A stretch of DNA of 64,000 nt from Piliocolobus tephrosceles (taxonomy: Eukaryota; Chordata; Mammalia; Primates; Cercopithecidae), in assembly GCF_002776525.5 (NCBI RefSeq), contig NC_045443.1, positions 49,953,377 to 50,017,376 of the forward strand, written 5' to 3'. Positions within the stretch are counted from its first letter, which is position 1; each line of letters begins with the position of its first letter. Below the pieces are notes generated by a model. The model was not told the origin of the DNA and ran no database searches. It saw only the letters and a list, made by a program, of their open reading frames with translations. The position numbers and the translations under genes were made by a program. This document shows, in pieces, positions 10,078 through 20,806 of this stretch.

Positions 10078-13000
10078 AGAACAGCAGGAAGAGAGACTTT
10101 ATTGATTTTTGCAACATCTGCTGTGAGCTGGCTTGGGCTGTGGGCAGTGGACACAGAATTGGCCGTGCAGAGCCAGCTGATGTGGGGAGCAGGCCAAATG
10201 TGTTCAGAAAGAGGTGGCTGCTGGCTCACTCAGTAGGTGATGGATGTCTTCAGACTTGACTCAACTGTCTTCTTCAGGATGGTGTGGCAGCTGGAGCCAG
10301 AGCTGGAGCCAGACACAGAGCAGGAACCCAAAACAGGGTCCTTCCCAGAGCTCAGGGTAATGTTGGAGCCTCCAGTCACGATGCTGGTGCAGCATGACCC
10401 AGAGCTGCCTTTCCCGCCACCAAGTCCACAAGTGCTCCCCAAGCTTCCACCAACTCCTCCAGACACGACAGTGCTGCCTCCCACCGAGGCTGCCAAGAAA
10501 TGCACCGGGTCAGGGCAGGGTCCTCAGCTCCCCATGGGGATCCCATCCCCAAAGTCCCCTGATACTCACAGATAGTGACCTGGCTGGGGCACTCCCCAGA
10601 CATCCTAGGGGAAAAAGGACAAGAGAGGGATGCGCTAAGAAATACTGCAAAGAATGCATCCCCACGAGCTTTTAAGCCCCTCAGAGCAGGTCACCCACCC
10701 TCTCAGCAGATAAAATCCACAGTCCCCAACTTAAAATATCTCTCTGCAGCGTCGGTTGCCCTTAGCGACTCACAATGTCAGGAAATCTCTCGGAATCCTC
10801 TTTAGCAAGCAGCTCACTGTGTTGGCATCCCATCCTCCTCCCCCACCTCATATTCCCAGGTCCCTCCAAGCCTCCCTCACCTGCACTCCTCGCCCTCCAG
10901 CAGCCTGCGGTAGGTGGCAATCTCCACATCCAGGGAAAGCTTTGTGCTCATCAGCTCCTGGTACTTGCACAGCAGCTGGGCCAGGTTCTGCTTGGCCGTC
11001 CTCAGAGCAGCCTCCAGCTCATCCACCTTGGCCTGAGCGTCCTTGAGGGCCAGCTCCCCACGCTGCTCAGCATCAGCGATGGCAGCCTGCAGGCTGGCGT
11101 TCTGGAAGCGGGGTAGAAATGAGCGAGAAAGTGGTTGTAAGTCCAACATAGCCTCTCAAAGCACCCCCTGTGGATATCACTTGAGGGCTGGGGTGGATCA
11201 TAATCTCATGAGCTCAAAATTATCCATGGCCGTCTGCACCAACACCACCCCTGCAACAGGCTCCCCTTATTCTAAGGGAAGGTATTGCTTCCCTCACTTC
11301 CTTACCTCCTGCAGTAGGTTGAAGAGAATCCCCCAAGACTTTCATGTCCACCCAGGACCCCAGAATGTGATCTTATTGGAAGTAGGGTCTTTACAGATGT
11401 AATTAATTAAGGATCTCATGATCATATCATACCATATTTAAGGTGAGCCCTAAATCCAATGACTGGTGTCCTTATGAATAGAAGAGAGAACACAGAGACA
11501 GACACAGAGAGAAGAACTCATCAGAAGAGAGAGGCAGGGCTGGGCGTGGTGGCTCATGTCTGTAATCCCAGCACTTTAGGAGGCCAAGGCAGGCAGACTA
11601 CAGGAGTTCAAGACCACCCTGGCTAACACGGTGAAACCCTGTCTCTACTAAAAATTTAAAAAAAAAAAAAATAGCTCACCGTGGTGGCACACACCTGTAG
11701 TCCCAGCTACTGGGGAGGCTGAGGCAGGAGAATTGCTTGAACCCAGGAGGTGGAGGTTGCAGTGAGCCAAGATCGTGCCACTGCACTCCAGCCTGGCAAC
11801 AGAGCAAGACTCTGTCTCAAAAAAAAAAAAAAAAAAAAAGAAGAGAGAGGCAGAGATGGGAATGATGCAGCAATAAGACGAAAAATGCCAAGGAGCTCCT
11901 GGAGCCTGCAGAAGCTAGCAAGACCCAGGGAGGACTCCCACTGCACCTTCAGAAGAAGCACGGCCCTGCCAACACCTTGATTTCAGACTTCAAGGCTCCA
12001 GGACTGGGAGAGATTACATTTCTATTGTTTTTAGCCACCCAATTTGTGGTGATTTGTCATGGCAGCCCTAGGACACTAGTACAACTCCTGTGCCACCTCC
12101 CCAAGTGCTCTTTCCCTATTTCTTCCCACCCCCAGCCTTCGGCTCCTCTCCCAGGATCACCACCTACAAGGCTCCCCCTGAGGGCCACCAAGGTTCTTTT
12201 TTTTTTTTTCAGACAGTCCCTTTTCAAATACTTTGTCCTGTTGTCAGACTACATCAAACCGTGTGCCTCAATTTTGGGTTTGAAAAATATAATCTCAGCC
12301 GGGTGCAGTGGCTCACACCTGTAATCCCAGCACTTTGGGAGGCTGAGGTGGGCAGATCACCAGGTCAGGAGATCAAGACCATCCTGGCTAACACAGTGAA
12401 ACCCTGTCTCTACTAAAAATACAAATAAACAAAAAAAAAATTAGCCAGACATGGTGGCACACACCTGTAGTCCCAGCTACTCAGGAGGCTGAGACAGGAG
12501 AATCGCTTAAACCTGGGAGGTGGAGGTTGCAGCGAGCCAAGATAGCGCCACTGCACCAAGACTCCTTCTCAAAAAAAAAAGAAGGAAAATATAACCCCTT
12601 TACCGACAATAGAAAGCTAGAGGAAGGATGAGATCCCTGTCTTTATCAGCCTTACAGTTGATTTGCCCTCATATCTGACTCAGGAAAGAAGGAATTATCT
12701 AAAATCTGTCATTATTAGGTCCCCACTCTATGGATAGAAACATAATCTCTACTCTATAGATGAAGAAACTGAGGCTTAGAAAGATGGGTGGCAGAACTGG
12801 GGTCCTAACCCACTTGGGCCTGCGCAGGGGAGCCCAGTTAATCATGTTTGTGCAGGAAAAGCAGCAGGGGACAGTGCTATATCCCCAGGAGGGATTCTCC
12901 CAGGAAAGGCACATTGCTGTGTAAGGAGCTGTGATTCCCAGGCCCAGGTACCCAGTACACACTCCTGCATGCTGCCACTAGACTCTGAAGACCACACGCT

Positions 13001-14412
13001 TCAGAACCAGCTGGGCAACCTCATTTAAAAAGCAGGTTTCTAGACCCCATCCTTAGAGATTCTGACTCCTCAGCTCTGCCAGGAGGCCAGGAATCTGGAT
13101 CTTAACAGCCACCCCAGAGGATTCCAAAGCAAGGGGTCCAAATTGGTTGGTGGCAGCAAATTGAGTAAGAGGACTCATCACATTCCTCTCAGGCCCTGCC
13201 TATCATTGCAAACAAGAGCCAGAAGGATGGTTTGGGATGAAGTGTGGGTTCTGGATACTCCAAGAACCCTCCCCAGAGGGCTTTGCTTAGGAGTCAAGGG
13301 ACCGCATGTGACTTTCAAACCAAGCTGTAGTGCTTGAGGAAATGGCCTGACTCTGTGGTCTCTGCTCTCCATCCTCCACTGATCCCTAAATTGATCTTTT
13401 GGGTTTAGGAAATATGAGTGTAAGAATACTTTACAGTTTGAGAATTCATAACACTTCACACCTAGATGTGAGGTCTCCTCACTGCAGGAGGAGCAGGAAA
13501 TGGCCTCCTTTCCCTTGCCAATCCCTTCCTCTACTTCTGACCATTGTAATGCATCTACCTAAGGAGAAGTTAGCCCCACCCTGCCACCCACCTCACTTAC
13601 TCTCTGAGGCCCTGGCTCCCAACTTCCCCCACAGGGCCCCAGGACCTTCAGTGTTTGACCTTAAAGTCCCTGCTGGGCTTGAGAAGTAAGAGTCAAAAAA
13701 AGAGATAAGAAAAGAGATGTGGGCTGGGCACGGTGGCTCACACCTGTAATCCCAGCACTTTGGGAGGCTGAGGCCGGTGGATCACCTGATGTCAGGAGTT
13801 CGAGACCAGCTTGGTCAACATGGTGAAACCCTGTCTCTACTGAAAATACAAAAATTAACCGGGCATGGTGGTGGGTGCCTGTAATCTCAGCTACTCGGGA
13901 GGCTGAGGCAGGAGAATTGCTGGAACCTGGGAGGCAGAGGTTGCAGTGAGTTGAGATCATGCCATTACATTCCAGCCCAGGCCAACAAGAGTGAAACTCC
14001 ATTTCAAAAAACAAACAGAAAAGAAAGAAAAAGAAAAGAGATGAGGCTGGGTGCAGTGGCTCACGCCTATAATCCCACCACTTTGAGAGGCCGAGATGGG
14101 CAGATCACTTGAGGTCAAGAGTTTGAGACCAACCTGGCCAACATGGTGAAACCCCATCCCTACTAAAAATACAAAAATTAGCCAAGCATGGTGGCACGTG
14201 CCTGTAATTCAAGCTACTCAGGAGGCTGAGGCAGGAGAATCCCTTGAACCTGGAGGCAGAGGTTGCAGTGAGCCAAGATCACGCCACTGCACTCCAGCCT
14301 GGGCAACGGAGTNNNNNNNNNNNNNNNNNNNNNNNNNNNNNNNNNNNNNNNNNNNNNNNNNNNNNNNNNNNNNNNNNNNNNNNNNNNNNNNNNNNNNNNN
14401 NNNNNNNNNNNN

Positions 14413-14444
<32 letters not shown>

Positions 14445-15798
14445 AACCAAGAAACCAAGAAAGAAACCAAGAAAGAAAAGAAAGAGATAAGAAAAGAGAA
14501 AAGAGATGAATTAACCATCTCCCCAAAAGGTTGAAAGCAAGATGTACACCTGGACTTAGGCTCCAATGCTGTCAGCCCCCTCCCCAACGCCAGGGGAGTG
14601 CAATGCAGTGGCACTATCCCACAGAAGCCAACATGCAGCTAGAAGTCACAGCAAGAAGGCTGAATTCACCCTAAATGGGGCTTGAAGTTCTCTTCTCCCC
14701 AAATTATCCAAAGCTCCAGCCAGTTATCAAGGTCCTTGACACAAACCCACTGGCAACCCGAATGGAGAGACAGAAACTAGGAACTGGGGAGTGAGTTGAA
14801 GACACAAAGGCAATGAGAGGATGTTTGGGGGGCTCTGGGAATCTACCTGCTTCTTGAGGTTCTCAATCTGACTCTGCAGCCTCTGAATCTCTTGGTGTAG
14901 CCGAGAGATCTGGACTTTCGTTTCCTGCATCCTGTCCTCATGAAGCTGGGCAGACATCTGAAGCTCCTGGTACTGGGAGGGCAACAGAGAGAACACCATT
15001 AGTTGAGAGGACCGCCACCTTCGACCATCTCCCCATGTTTGGAATGCCACCTCTCACTTCCTTATTTGGAGTGTTTGTTAAACGCCTGCAGCCAGGACAC
15101 AGTGGGATGTACTTCCAGAAGTCCAAGCTTATCTCCCATGGTTCCTCTGCATCGCCTCCCTCCTGGAGGGGAAATGGCCCTGCCCACCCAGCCCCAGACC
15201 TTCAGGGAGGTAACTGGAACTGCCCCAATGGAATCTAGGTGGATGACCACCCTAGATTGTGGTCATGAAGACCTAGCCATTTCCAGCGTGGTGCTGCCCC
15301 CTGGGTCCCACCACCTTGGTCTGGTACAGGGCCTCAGCCTCAGCCTTGCTGGTCCGGGCGATCTCCTCGTACCGGGCGCGGACCTCAGTGATGATGCTGC
15401 TGAAGTCCAGGTAGCGGTTGTTGTCCATGGACAGTACCACAGACGTGTCGCTGACCTGGGTCTGGAGCTGGCCCAGCTCCTGCACGGAAGACAGACTGAG
15501 TGTCCACCCACCCCCAGCTCCCTCTCCCCTTGAAGCCTAGGATGGTTGAGCAAGATGGTGAATTTCTGCTTACACGCCATGACCCCCATTCATCCCAGGT
15601 GGCATTGAGTATGCCCTGCTCACCATGGGACTTGATCTCCTCATTCAAAAATGAGGGCCATAGGAGGTGGTCTCTGAGGTCTCTTGCAGCTTGGACATTA
15701 ATGGAAAATGACCTGCAAGGCCCAAAATCACCCAGCCCATCACTCCCCAGGCTTCATTTTTTTCTTCTTCTTCTTCTTCTTTTTTCTTTCTTTCTTTC

Positions 15799-15829
<31 letters not shown>

Positions 15830-18800
15830 TTTTTTTTTTGAGATGGAGTCTTACTCTGTTGCCCAGGCTGAAGTGCAGTGGCATGATCTCAGCTCACTGC
15901 TGTAACCTCCGCCTTCCAGGTTCAAGCCATTCTTCTGCCTCAGCCTCCCTAGCAGCTGGGATTACAAGCACCTGCCACCAAGTCTGGCTAATTTTTGTAT
16001 TTTTTGTAGAGACAGCATTTCGCCAGGCTAGTCTCGAACTCCTGACCTCAGGCGATCCACCTGCCTCAACCTCCCAAAGTGCTGGGATTATAGGCACGAG
16101 CCACTGTGCCCAGCCATCTTCAGACCTCTTATCACATTCCTCTCTCTCTTGCTCCTACAACTCTGGCCACACTGGCCTTCCTGCATTTCCTCAGACAGCA
16201 CACTCCCACTGTGGGCTGCAGCCACTGCCTGGAATCCCGGAAACTCCCCTACATGGTGACCTTTCTCACCTCCTCCAAATCTTTGCTCAGATTTTATCTC
16301 CTAAATAAGGCCTATCCTGTCCACATGATTTGAAATTGGCACCTGCTCCATGTTCCCAATCCTCCTTTCCCTGTGGTCATTTTCCTTTTTTCCATTGTGT
16401 TTATAACCTTCTAGCATACTGTATAATTTCCTTATTTACTAAGTCTGTTGCTTATTGTCTGTCTCCCAATAGAAAGCAAACTTAGCTGGGCGCGGTGGCT
16501 CATGCCTGTAATCCCAGCACTTTGGGAGGCCAAGGCGGGTGGATCACGAGGTCAGGAGTTCAAGACCAGCCTAGCTAAGTTGGTGAAACCCCATCTCTAC
16601 TAAAAATACAAAAATTAGCCGGCTGTGGTGGCAGGCGCCTGTAATCCCACCTACTCGGGAGACTGAGGCAGAGAATTGCTTGAACCCGGGAGGCAGAGGT
16701 TGCAGTGGGCTGAGATCACACCACAGCACTCCAGCCTGGGTGACTAAGCAAGACTCCATCTCAAAAAAAAAAAGAAGCAATCTTTTTGTCTGTAGTGATT
16801 TTTGTCTGGTTATTCATTGATGTATCCCCAGGACCTAGCAATTCACATAGTAAGTTTTTAGTAATTGGTTGTTGAGTGACTGAATGACCCAGAATCTAAG
16901 CCACCCTAACAGACTTCCCCTCTGGCCACTCTCCCCATGGCCACGGGGAGCCTGCCCACCCTGTCCCCTCTCTTGGCTCCCGCCTGCCCTTTGGTTGAGC
17001 CTCACTTCTTCATTCAGATGCTTCAAGAAGCAGATGTATTCTCTCAGAGTCTCCAGCTTGCCCTCCAACTCCATCTTGCTCAGGAAAACCCCATCCGCAT
17101 CCTAGACACAGCGGGAGAGAAACCATGCAACCCCCTCTTCTCCTTTGGGGACCCTACTCTGGCTCAGGAATTCTGTTCATGCACTGCTCGACACCCATCC
17201 ACCATGCCTCCCAGTCCCCTTCCTTCCTCCTCCAGCCCCACCCCGTCCTGCTGTCTCCTTTGCCCAACATTGACCCAATATCGCCTTCAGGAAGTCTTCC
17301 CTGATTAATCGCAACCAGTTCTGCTTCTTCCTCTCCCTCCCCACCCTCTCCTGCAGTGACATCAGAGCTCGTCAAGCAGTCCTTCAGTCAGATCTTGTCT
17401 TGGGGTCCCTGTGTCTAGGCAGATATCCCATTTCCCCAGGGGACCCCTGCAAGCAGAGCAATAGCCTGTCCTAAATCAGGACCTCTCACCCTTTCCCTCC
17501 CAGCCTAGGACTAGGCTCTGTGTACAGTGGGTGCTCAGGACATAAGTGGAGCACTGGCCCCCACCCTCACCTTCTTGAGGACCACAAAGTCATTCTCAAG
17601 TGTGGCGCGCCTGTGGGCCTCCTCCTCATACCTGCCAAATAAGTAGAGAAGGACGCAGTTCGGGGCTCCACGGTCAGAGCTCATGCCCCCACTTCCAAGC
17701 ATGACCTCCCTGAAAAGGACTCCTTGCCTGAGAATGCCCCCAAACAGGACAACAACCAGCCCTTCTCTCCTTTCCCGCCACATCCTGGCTAGGTACCTGT
17801 GCCACTCTTTCAGCCCATGTCCTTTTGATGATGACAGCCACATTGTTTCAGTTTATAAGGCACATTAGAATACCTTTTCCCACTTGCTACTCACACCCAT
17901 CACTGGGGCAGGCAGTTGGGTTTTATCAGAGAGATTAGACTATTTGACCAAGACCCCACAGATGACTAGGTAGACAAAGCAGAGCAACCCAGGTCTCCTG
18001 ACTCCAATCCTGGGCTCCTTCCAGAACCTGCCTTCCTCCACTTCACATCCCATCATCCCAACAGGCCTGGGAGGCCGGAAGGGCAGGTGACATTTCCCAA
18101 GTTTCCAGAAGGGAAACCAAGTCTGGGAGAGATGAGATGCCTTGCCCAGGCCGCACAGCTACCCCTCACTCACAGTCGCCCCAACCCAAGCTCCCTATTA
18201 GTCCAGGGCTCTCTCCACTCCACCAGGTGACCTAGGCGTGCAGCCCAGAACCACAACCCATCTGTGAATTGTGTCACCAGTCTGGGGACGGCCCCACTAA
18301 ATCGATTCCCTCCTCTCCTTGGAACCAATCACTTTAGCCCACAGCCTGCTGAACAGGAATTTCTCAAGAAAAAAAAAAAAAAAGCCACTAGGGCATTGTT
18401 TAAATAAGCCCTTCCTAGCCTTGACCGGAAACACGGGCCCTTGTAGCTGGGGCATGTAGGACACCGGTCTCCTCGCCTTTCCTTCAAGGTTCTCCAGACC
18501 TGGGTGGGGGCTGTGAGACACCTCCTTTACCTGTAGCAGGTGGGCACCTGAGAGCCTGGGGAATGGGGATGCGGAGGGGTAGAGGGGAGGCCAGTCATGT
18601 GCCTCCGGGTGCTCAGTATGTGGGACACCTCCTGACTGTCAGACCCAACCTGAGTCCTCCCAGACCCCGCCCACATAGCATGGGGAAATTTCAGTGTGCC
18701 TACTTGAACTTATACTCCTCCTCCTGGTCCCGGCAGGCCTTCAACTCAGCATCCAGAGCCCCTCGTTCTCCCTGGAGCTGCTGCAGCTGCTTCCTGAGCT

Positions 18801-19765
18801 GATCCAGGCAGGCCTCAAAGATAGGTTCCAGGCCCTGCTGGCTGCCACTCAACCCCTGTTGCTGCAGCAGGTGCCACTTGGTCTCCAGGACCTTGTTCTG
18901 CTGTTCCAGGAACCGCACCTGCAGCAGAAGCAGAGGATCCCTGAGGCTCCCGTGGGACTCCCTGTGCACAGCCTCTGGAAAGTAAAGCCTGTGGGACCCT
19001 CCCATCAGCTCCACCTTTCCGCTGTCTCCCTGCCCAACCTGGCCAGGGGGAGCCTCATGACCTTCCATGACACTCTGAACACACCAAAAGACTGGACAGA
19101 CTAATGGGGCAGGGTCTTCCCCCCTGCTGGCTGGCCGTTCTCTGTCCCTGAGCCCCAGTCATGGAACAACAGGGCCTCCGCATAGCCAGAGTCCAGTTAG
19201 TTCACAGGAGGGACTTCCTTACGGCAGAAGTTATTAGAAAAGTGGTAGGAGGACAAACTTCCCATTCCCAAGTCCATCAAGAGCAGCTCCTCTAAGGGGA
19301 GCACAGAGACAGCGGCTTGACTGAGTTGACCCTCACCTTGTCAATGAAGGAAGCAAACTGGTTGTTGAGGGTCCTGATCTCCTGGGTCTCCTGCGTCCGC
19401 ACCACCTGGAACTGGGGGTCGATCTCAATCTTCAGTGGGGTCAGCAGATTCTGGTTGATGGTCACTTCTTGGATGCCCCCCGGAGGGCACAGGGAGAGCC
19501 CAGGCCCAGCACTCCACTCCCCAAACTGCACCCCCAGCCTTCCCCCTGACCCCCAGGTACTCCCACGAGAGCCTCCCAGGCACCCCCCAAAGGAATTAAG
19601 GCTCCTGCTGCTGAAGCCTCCCTTGCTGCGGCCCCTTGAGCCAGCAAAACAGGCTGAGCGAGAGCTGAAGCCCCTCTGGGCCCGGCATGGGGAGAGAGAC
19701 ATGGCAGAGACAGACAGTCACGCAGCTGCAGACGGACAGACAGATTGTCAAGGTGTGTGAGTTTC
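10078..19765 (-). CDS. KRT78: KRT78, keratin type II cytoskeletal 78 (complete, nine exons)
   Basis: Type II epithelial keratin, a basic subunit of the keratin intermediate-filament network of stratified epithelia; it needs a type I partner. Coding exons on the minus strand: 19702-19337, 18918-18704, 17631-17571, 17101-17006, 15479-15315, 14972-14847, 11101-10881, 10604-10570, 10489-10230 (366, 215, 61, 96, 165, 126, 221, 35 and 260 nt). Together they make 1545 nt, or 514 residues plus stop, with no frameshift. All introns are GT/AG. The head (1 to about 110) is Ser/Gly/Arg rich and ends with the PPGGIQEVTINQNLLTPL segment. Helix initiation LNNQFASFIDKVRFLEQQNK begins at residue 112. The rod ends with EIATYRRLLEGEECR (to residue 417). 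The tail (418-514) is Gly/Ser/Cys rich and closes with SSLKTSITY. Exon sizes and phases are typical of type II keratins. The protein is six residues shorter than the 520 I recall for human, in the repetitive head. The gene boundaries given include inferred UTRs. Confidence 0.96.
10098..10103 (-). terminator. KRT78: KRT78 poly(A) signal
   Basis: AATAAA on the minus strand, about 127-132 nt after the stop codon. Cleavage is expected near 10075-10085, giving a 3' UTR of about 150 nt. Confidence 0.8.
10230..10489 (-). CDS. KRT78: KRT78 exon 9 coding part (tail)
   Basis: Begins SSVGGSTVVSGGVGGSLGST and ends SSLKTSITY with stop TGA at 10230-10232. It encodes the Gly/Ser/Cys-rich tail domain. Acceptor GGCAG precedes 10489. 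Confidence 0.95.
10570..10604 (-). CDS. KRT78: KRT78 exon 8
   Basis: 35-nt exon encoding MSGECPSQVTI, the size and position typical for exon 8 of type II keratins. Acceptor CTAG at 10605-10608, donor GTGAGT. It is too short to be found by open-frame search alone. Confidence 0.94.
10881..11101 (-). CDS. KRT78: KRT78 exon 7 (helix termination)
   Basis: 221 nt from NASLQAAIADAEQRGELAL to the helix-termination motif EIATYRRLLEGEECR. The last Arg codon is split as AG|G with exon 8. Confidence 0.96.
11320..12080. mobile_element. Ancient interspersed repeat split by an Alu
   Basis: The phrases CAGAATGTGATCTTATTGGA, CCTAAATCCAATGACTGGTG, GCCAACACCTTGATTTCAG and CCACCCAATTTGTGGTGATT are a familiar ordered set from an old high-copy mammalian repeat whose family I cannot name with certainty. 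An Alu at 11540-11840 interrupts it. Confidence 0.5.
11540..11840 (+). mobile_element. Alu with clear target-site duplication
   Basis: Full-length, A-tail at 11820-11839. Flanked by AGAAGAGAGAGGCAG on both sides. Confidence 0.94.
12299..12586 (+). mobile_element. Alu with a deleted right-end segment
   Basis: Left monomer complete. Near the 3' end CTGCACC runs directly into AAGACTCCTTCTC, so about 20 bp of the right monomer is missing. A-tail at 12571-12580. Confidence 0.92.
12700..12810 (-). mobile_element. MIR-like relic
   Basis: CTATAGATGAAGAAACTGAGG with a following GCAGAACTGGGGTCCTAACC resembles reverse-strand MIR. Confidence 0.5.
12975..13138. mobile_element. hAT-type (MER20/MER5-like) DNA transposon relic
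   Basis: CTTCAGAACCAGCTGGGCAA, AAAAAGCAGGTTTCTAGACC, AGAGATTCTGACTC and CCAGGAATCTGGAT follow the order of small Charlie-derived elements. Confidence 0.5.
13724..14030 (+). mobile_element. Alu, first of a tandem pair
   Basis: Full-length. Both flanks carry AAGAAAAGAGATG, the same target sequence used by the next Alu. Confidence 0.93.
14044..14412 (+). mobile_element. Alu whose 3' end falls in an assembly gap
   Basis: Complete up to CTGGGCAACGGAGT at 14312, then 100 N. The last bases of the Alu and the start of its tail are missing from the assembly. Confidence 0.92.
14313..14412. other. Assembly gap (100 N)
   Basis: Exactly 100 N, the usual placeholder for a gap of unknown size. It sits between the 3' end of an Alu and a GAAA repeat, a typical place for read failure. 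Confidence 0.98.
14413..14495 (+). repeat. (GAAA)n / purine-rich microsatellite
   Basis: Eight or more GAAA units followed by degenerate GAAACCAA and AAGAGA units. Probably the expanded tail of the adjoining Alu; its true length is hidden by the gap. Confidence 0.9.
14847..14972 (-). CDS. KRT78: KRT78 exon 6
   Basis: 126 nt (42 codons), YQELQMSAQLHEDRMQETK to QIENLKKQ, in coil 2. Donor GTAGAT, acceptor AG at 14973-14974. Confidence 0.95.
15315..15479 (-). CDS. KRT78: KRT78 exon 5
   Basis: 165 nt (55 codons) from ELGQLQTQVSDTSVVLSMDN to AEAEALYQTK. It covers linker L12 and the start of coil 2, with the conserved type II keratin VVLSMDNNR segment. Donor GTGGTG. Confidence 0.95.
15757..15839. 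repeat. (TTC)n(TTTC)n(TTC)n(T)n tract
   Basis: Polypyrimidine tract of TTC, TTTC and TTC blocks ending in a T-run, fused to the 3' end of a minus-strand Alu. Likely an expanded Alu tail within KRT78 intron 4. Confidence 0.9.
15820..16114 (-). mobile_element. Alu in KRT78 intron 4
   Basis: Minus-strand Alu from GAGATGGAGTCTTACTCTG to CACTGTGCCCAGCC. Confidence 0.93.
16120..16890 (+). mobile_element. L2 3' fragment split by an Alu
   Basis: CTGGCCACACTGGCCTTCCT, CCTCCAAATCTTTGCTCAG, then after the Alu CCCCAGGACCTAGCAATTCA and TTGTTGAGTGACTGAATGA keep the order of a LINE-2 3' end. Confidence 0.65.
16484..16774 (+). mobile_element. Alu inserted in L2 (KRT78 intron 4)
   Basis: Full-length, flanked by imperfect copies of AGAAAGCAAACTT. 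Confidence 0.93.
17006..17101 (-). CDS. KRT78: KRT78 exon 4
   Basis: 96 nt encoding DADGVFLSKMELEGKLETLR onward to FLKHLNEE, the end of coil 1B. Donor GTGAGG. Confidence 0.95.
17571..17631 (-). CDS. KRT78: KRT78 exon 3
   Basis: 61 nt encoding YEEEAHRRATLENDFVVLKK in coil 1B. Acceptor AG at 17632-17633, donor GTGAGG. Confidence 0.95.
17632..18703. other. KRT78: KRT78 intron 2
   Basis: 1.07 kb with no recognised young repeat. An A-run occurs at 18369-18383. No other coding feature is seen. Confidence 0.8.
18704..18918 (-). CDS. KRT78: KRT78 exon 2
   Basis: 215 nt, VRFLEQQNKVLETKWHLLQQ to DQEEEYKFK. It is six nucleotides (two codons) shorter than KRT79 exon 2 in the L1/coil 1B region. The donor GTAGGC is weaker than the GTGAG donors elsewhere in the gene. 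Confidence 0.95.
19337..19702 (-). CDS. KRT78: KRT78 exon 1 coding part
   Basis: 122 codons from MSLSPCRAQRGFSSRS to FASFIDK, followed by donor GTGAGG. It encodes the head and the start of coil 1A. The ATG at 19702 is the first in frame downstream of the TATA-like box. Confidence 0.96.
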
Positions 19766-19788
19766 TGCCCTGGGGCCCCAGCACGAGA

Positions 19789-19796
19789 CTTTTATC
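19789..19796 (-). promoter_or_regulatory. KRT78: KRT78 TATA-like box
   Basis: GATAAAAG on the minus strand, 87-94 nt upstream of the KRT78 ATG. It closely parallels the KRT79 box in sequence and distance, so transcription start is expected near 19765. Confidence 0.7.
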
Positions 19797-20524
19797 CACT
19801 CCCGTACCTGGGCTGGGCCTTGGAGAGCAAGATGCTCTTGACCTGACTGTGTCTGTCACTTGGCTCCAGCTGACTTATTCTGACGTGCCTGGAGAATAAG
19901 TGTCCAGCATGTGCAGAGCCAAGGGAGAAGGAAACCCAGACCCTGCCCTCGGCACTCCCAGGTTGTTGGAGAAATAGGCATGCCCAAAGACGAGGAAGCA
20001 GGCAGGAGACCGGCATGTCAGTGCTGAGGGACAGGGAGGGATGGCCAGAGCAAAGTCACTGAGGCCACTCAGGGAAGGCTTCCTGGAGCAGATAGCGAAG
20101 CAGAGGGGAGGTTGAAGAGGAAAGAAAGCTAGAAGGGGTTCAGAGGAAGCATCAGAGTGCCCTGGATTCTCAAGGGAGAATCTGCCTCAAGGAGTTGGAG
20201 AAGGAACGTACTTGCAGCACCACAAAGCGAGGAGGTGTTACTGCCATCATTGGCTAAAAGACACTCCAGGATTTGGAAATGAAACAGAAAAACAGGGTTT
20301 CCAAGTCCTTCCTCTTGCCCAACCCAGCAATCATCCATGAGGCACCACCCACTGAAACGAGGCATCTCCATCCAGGATCTCATGGGACAGTTCGTTTCTG
20401 ACCCAGCCTGTGGCTCTGCTCCTTCCACAAGCACTCAGGGCCAGGCCCATCCACCTGCCATCAGCTCTGCTTCCTCAGGTAACAAATCAGAGCCACTCAG
20501 CCTCCAAAATGAAATGTGCATTTA
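19797..20524. other. KRT78 upstream region
   Basis: Unique-looking sequence 5' of KRT78 with no repeat or credible gene. It probably contains the proximal regulatory elements, but I cannot point to a definite site. Confidence 0.5.
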
Positions 20525-20806
20525 GGGCCGGGCACAATGGCTCATGCCTGTCTTCCCAACAGTTTGGAAGGCTGAGGAGGTCAGGAGTTTGAGACCAGCC
20601 TGTCCAACATGGCGAAACCCCATCTCTACTAAAAATACAAAAATTGGCCAGGTGTGGTGGTACACACCTGTAATCCCAGCTACATAGGAAGCTGAGGCAG
20701 GAGAATTGCTTGAATCCAGGAGGCAGAGGTCGAGCAGTGAGTCAAGATTGTGCCTCTGCACTCCAGCCTGGGCAACAGAAAGAGACTCCATCTCAAAAAG
20801 AAAAAG
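20525..20806 (+). mobile_element. Alu with target-site duplication
   Basis: Flanked by AATGTGCATTTAG on both sides; a short deletion is present in the left monomer. Confidence 0.94.

Larger units (their letters stand above)
11102..14846. other. KRT78: KRT78 intron 6
   Basis: A 3.7-kb intron, the largest of the gene, expanded by four Alus, older repeats and one 100-N gap. No exon-like sequence is seen inside it. Confidence 0.85.

Noticed and set aside
14198..14614. Open frames spanning the N run
   Set aside because: They depend on unknown bases and on Alu/GAAA repeat sequence.
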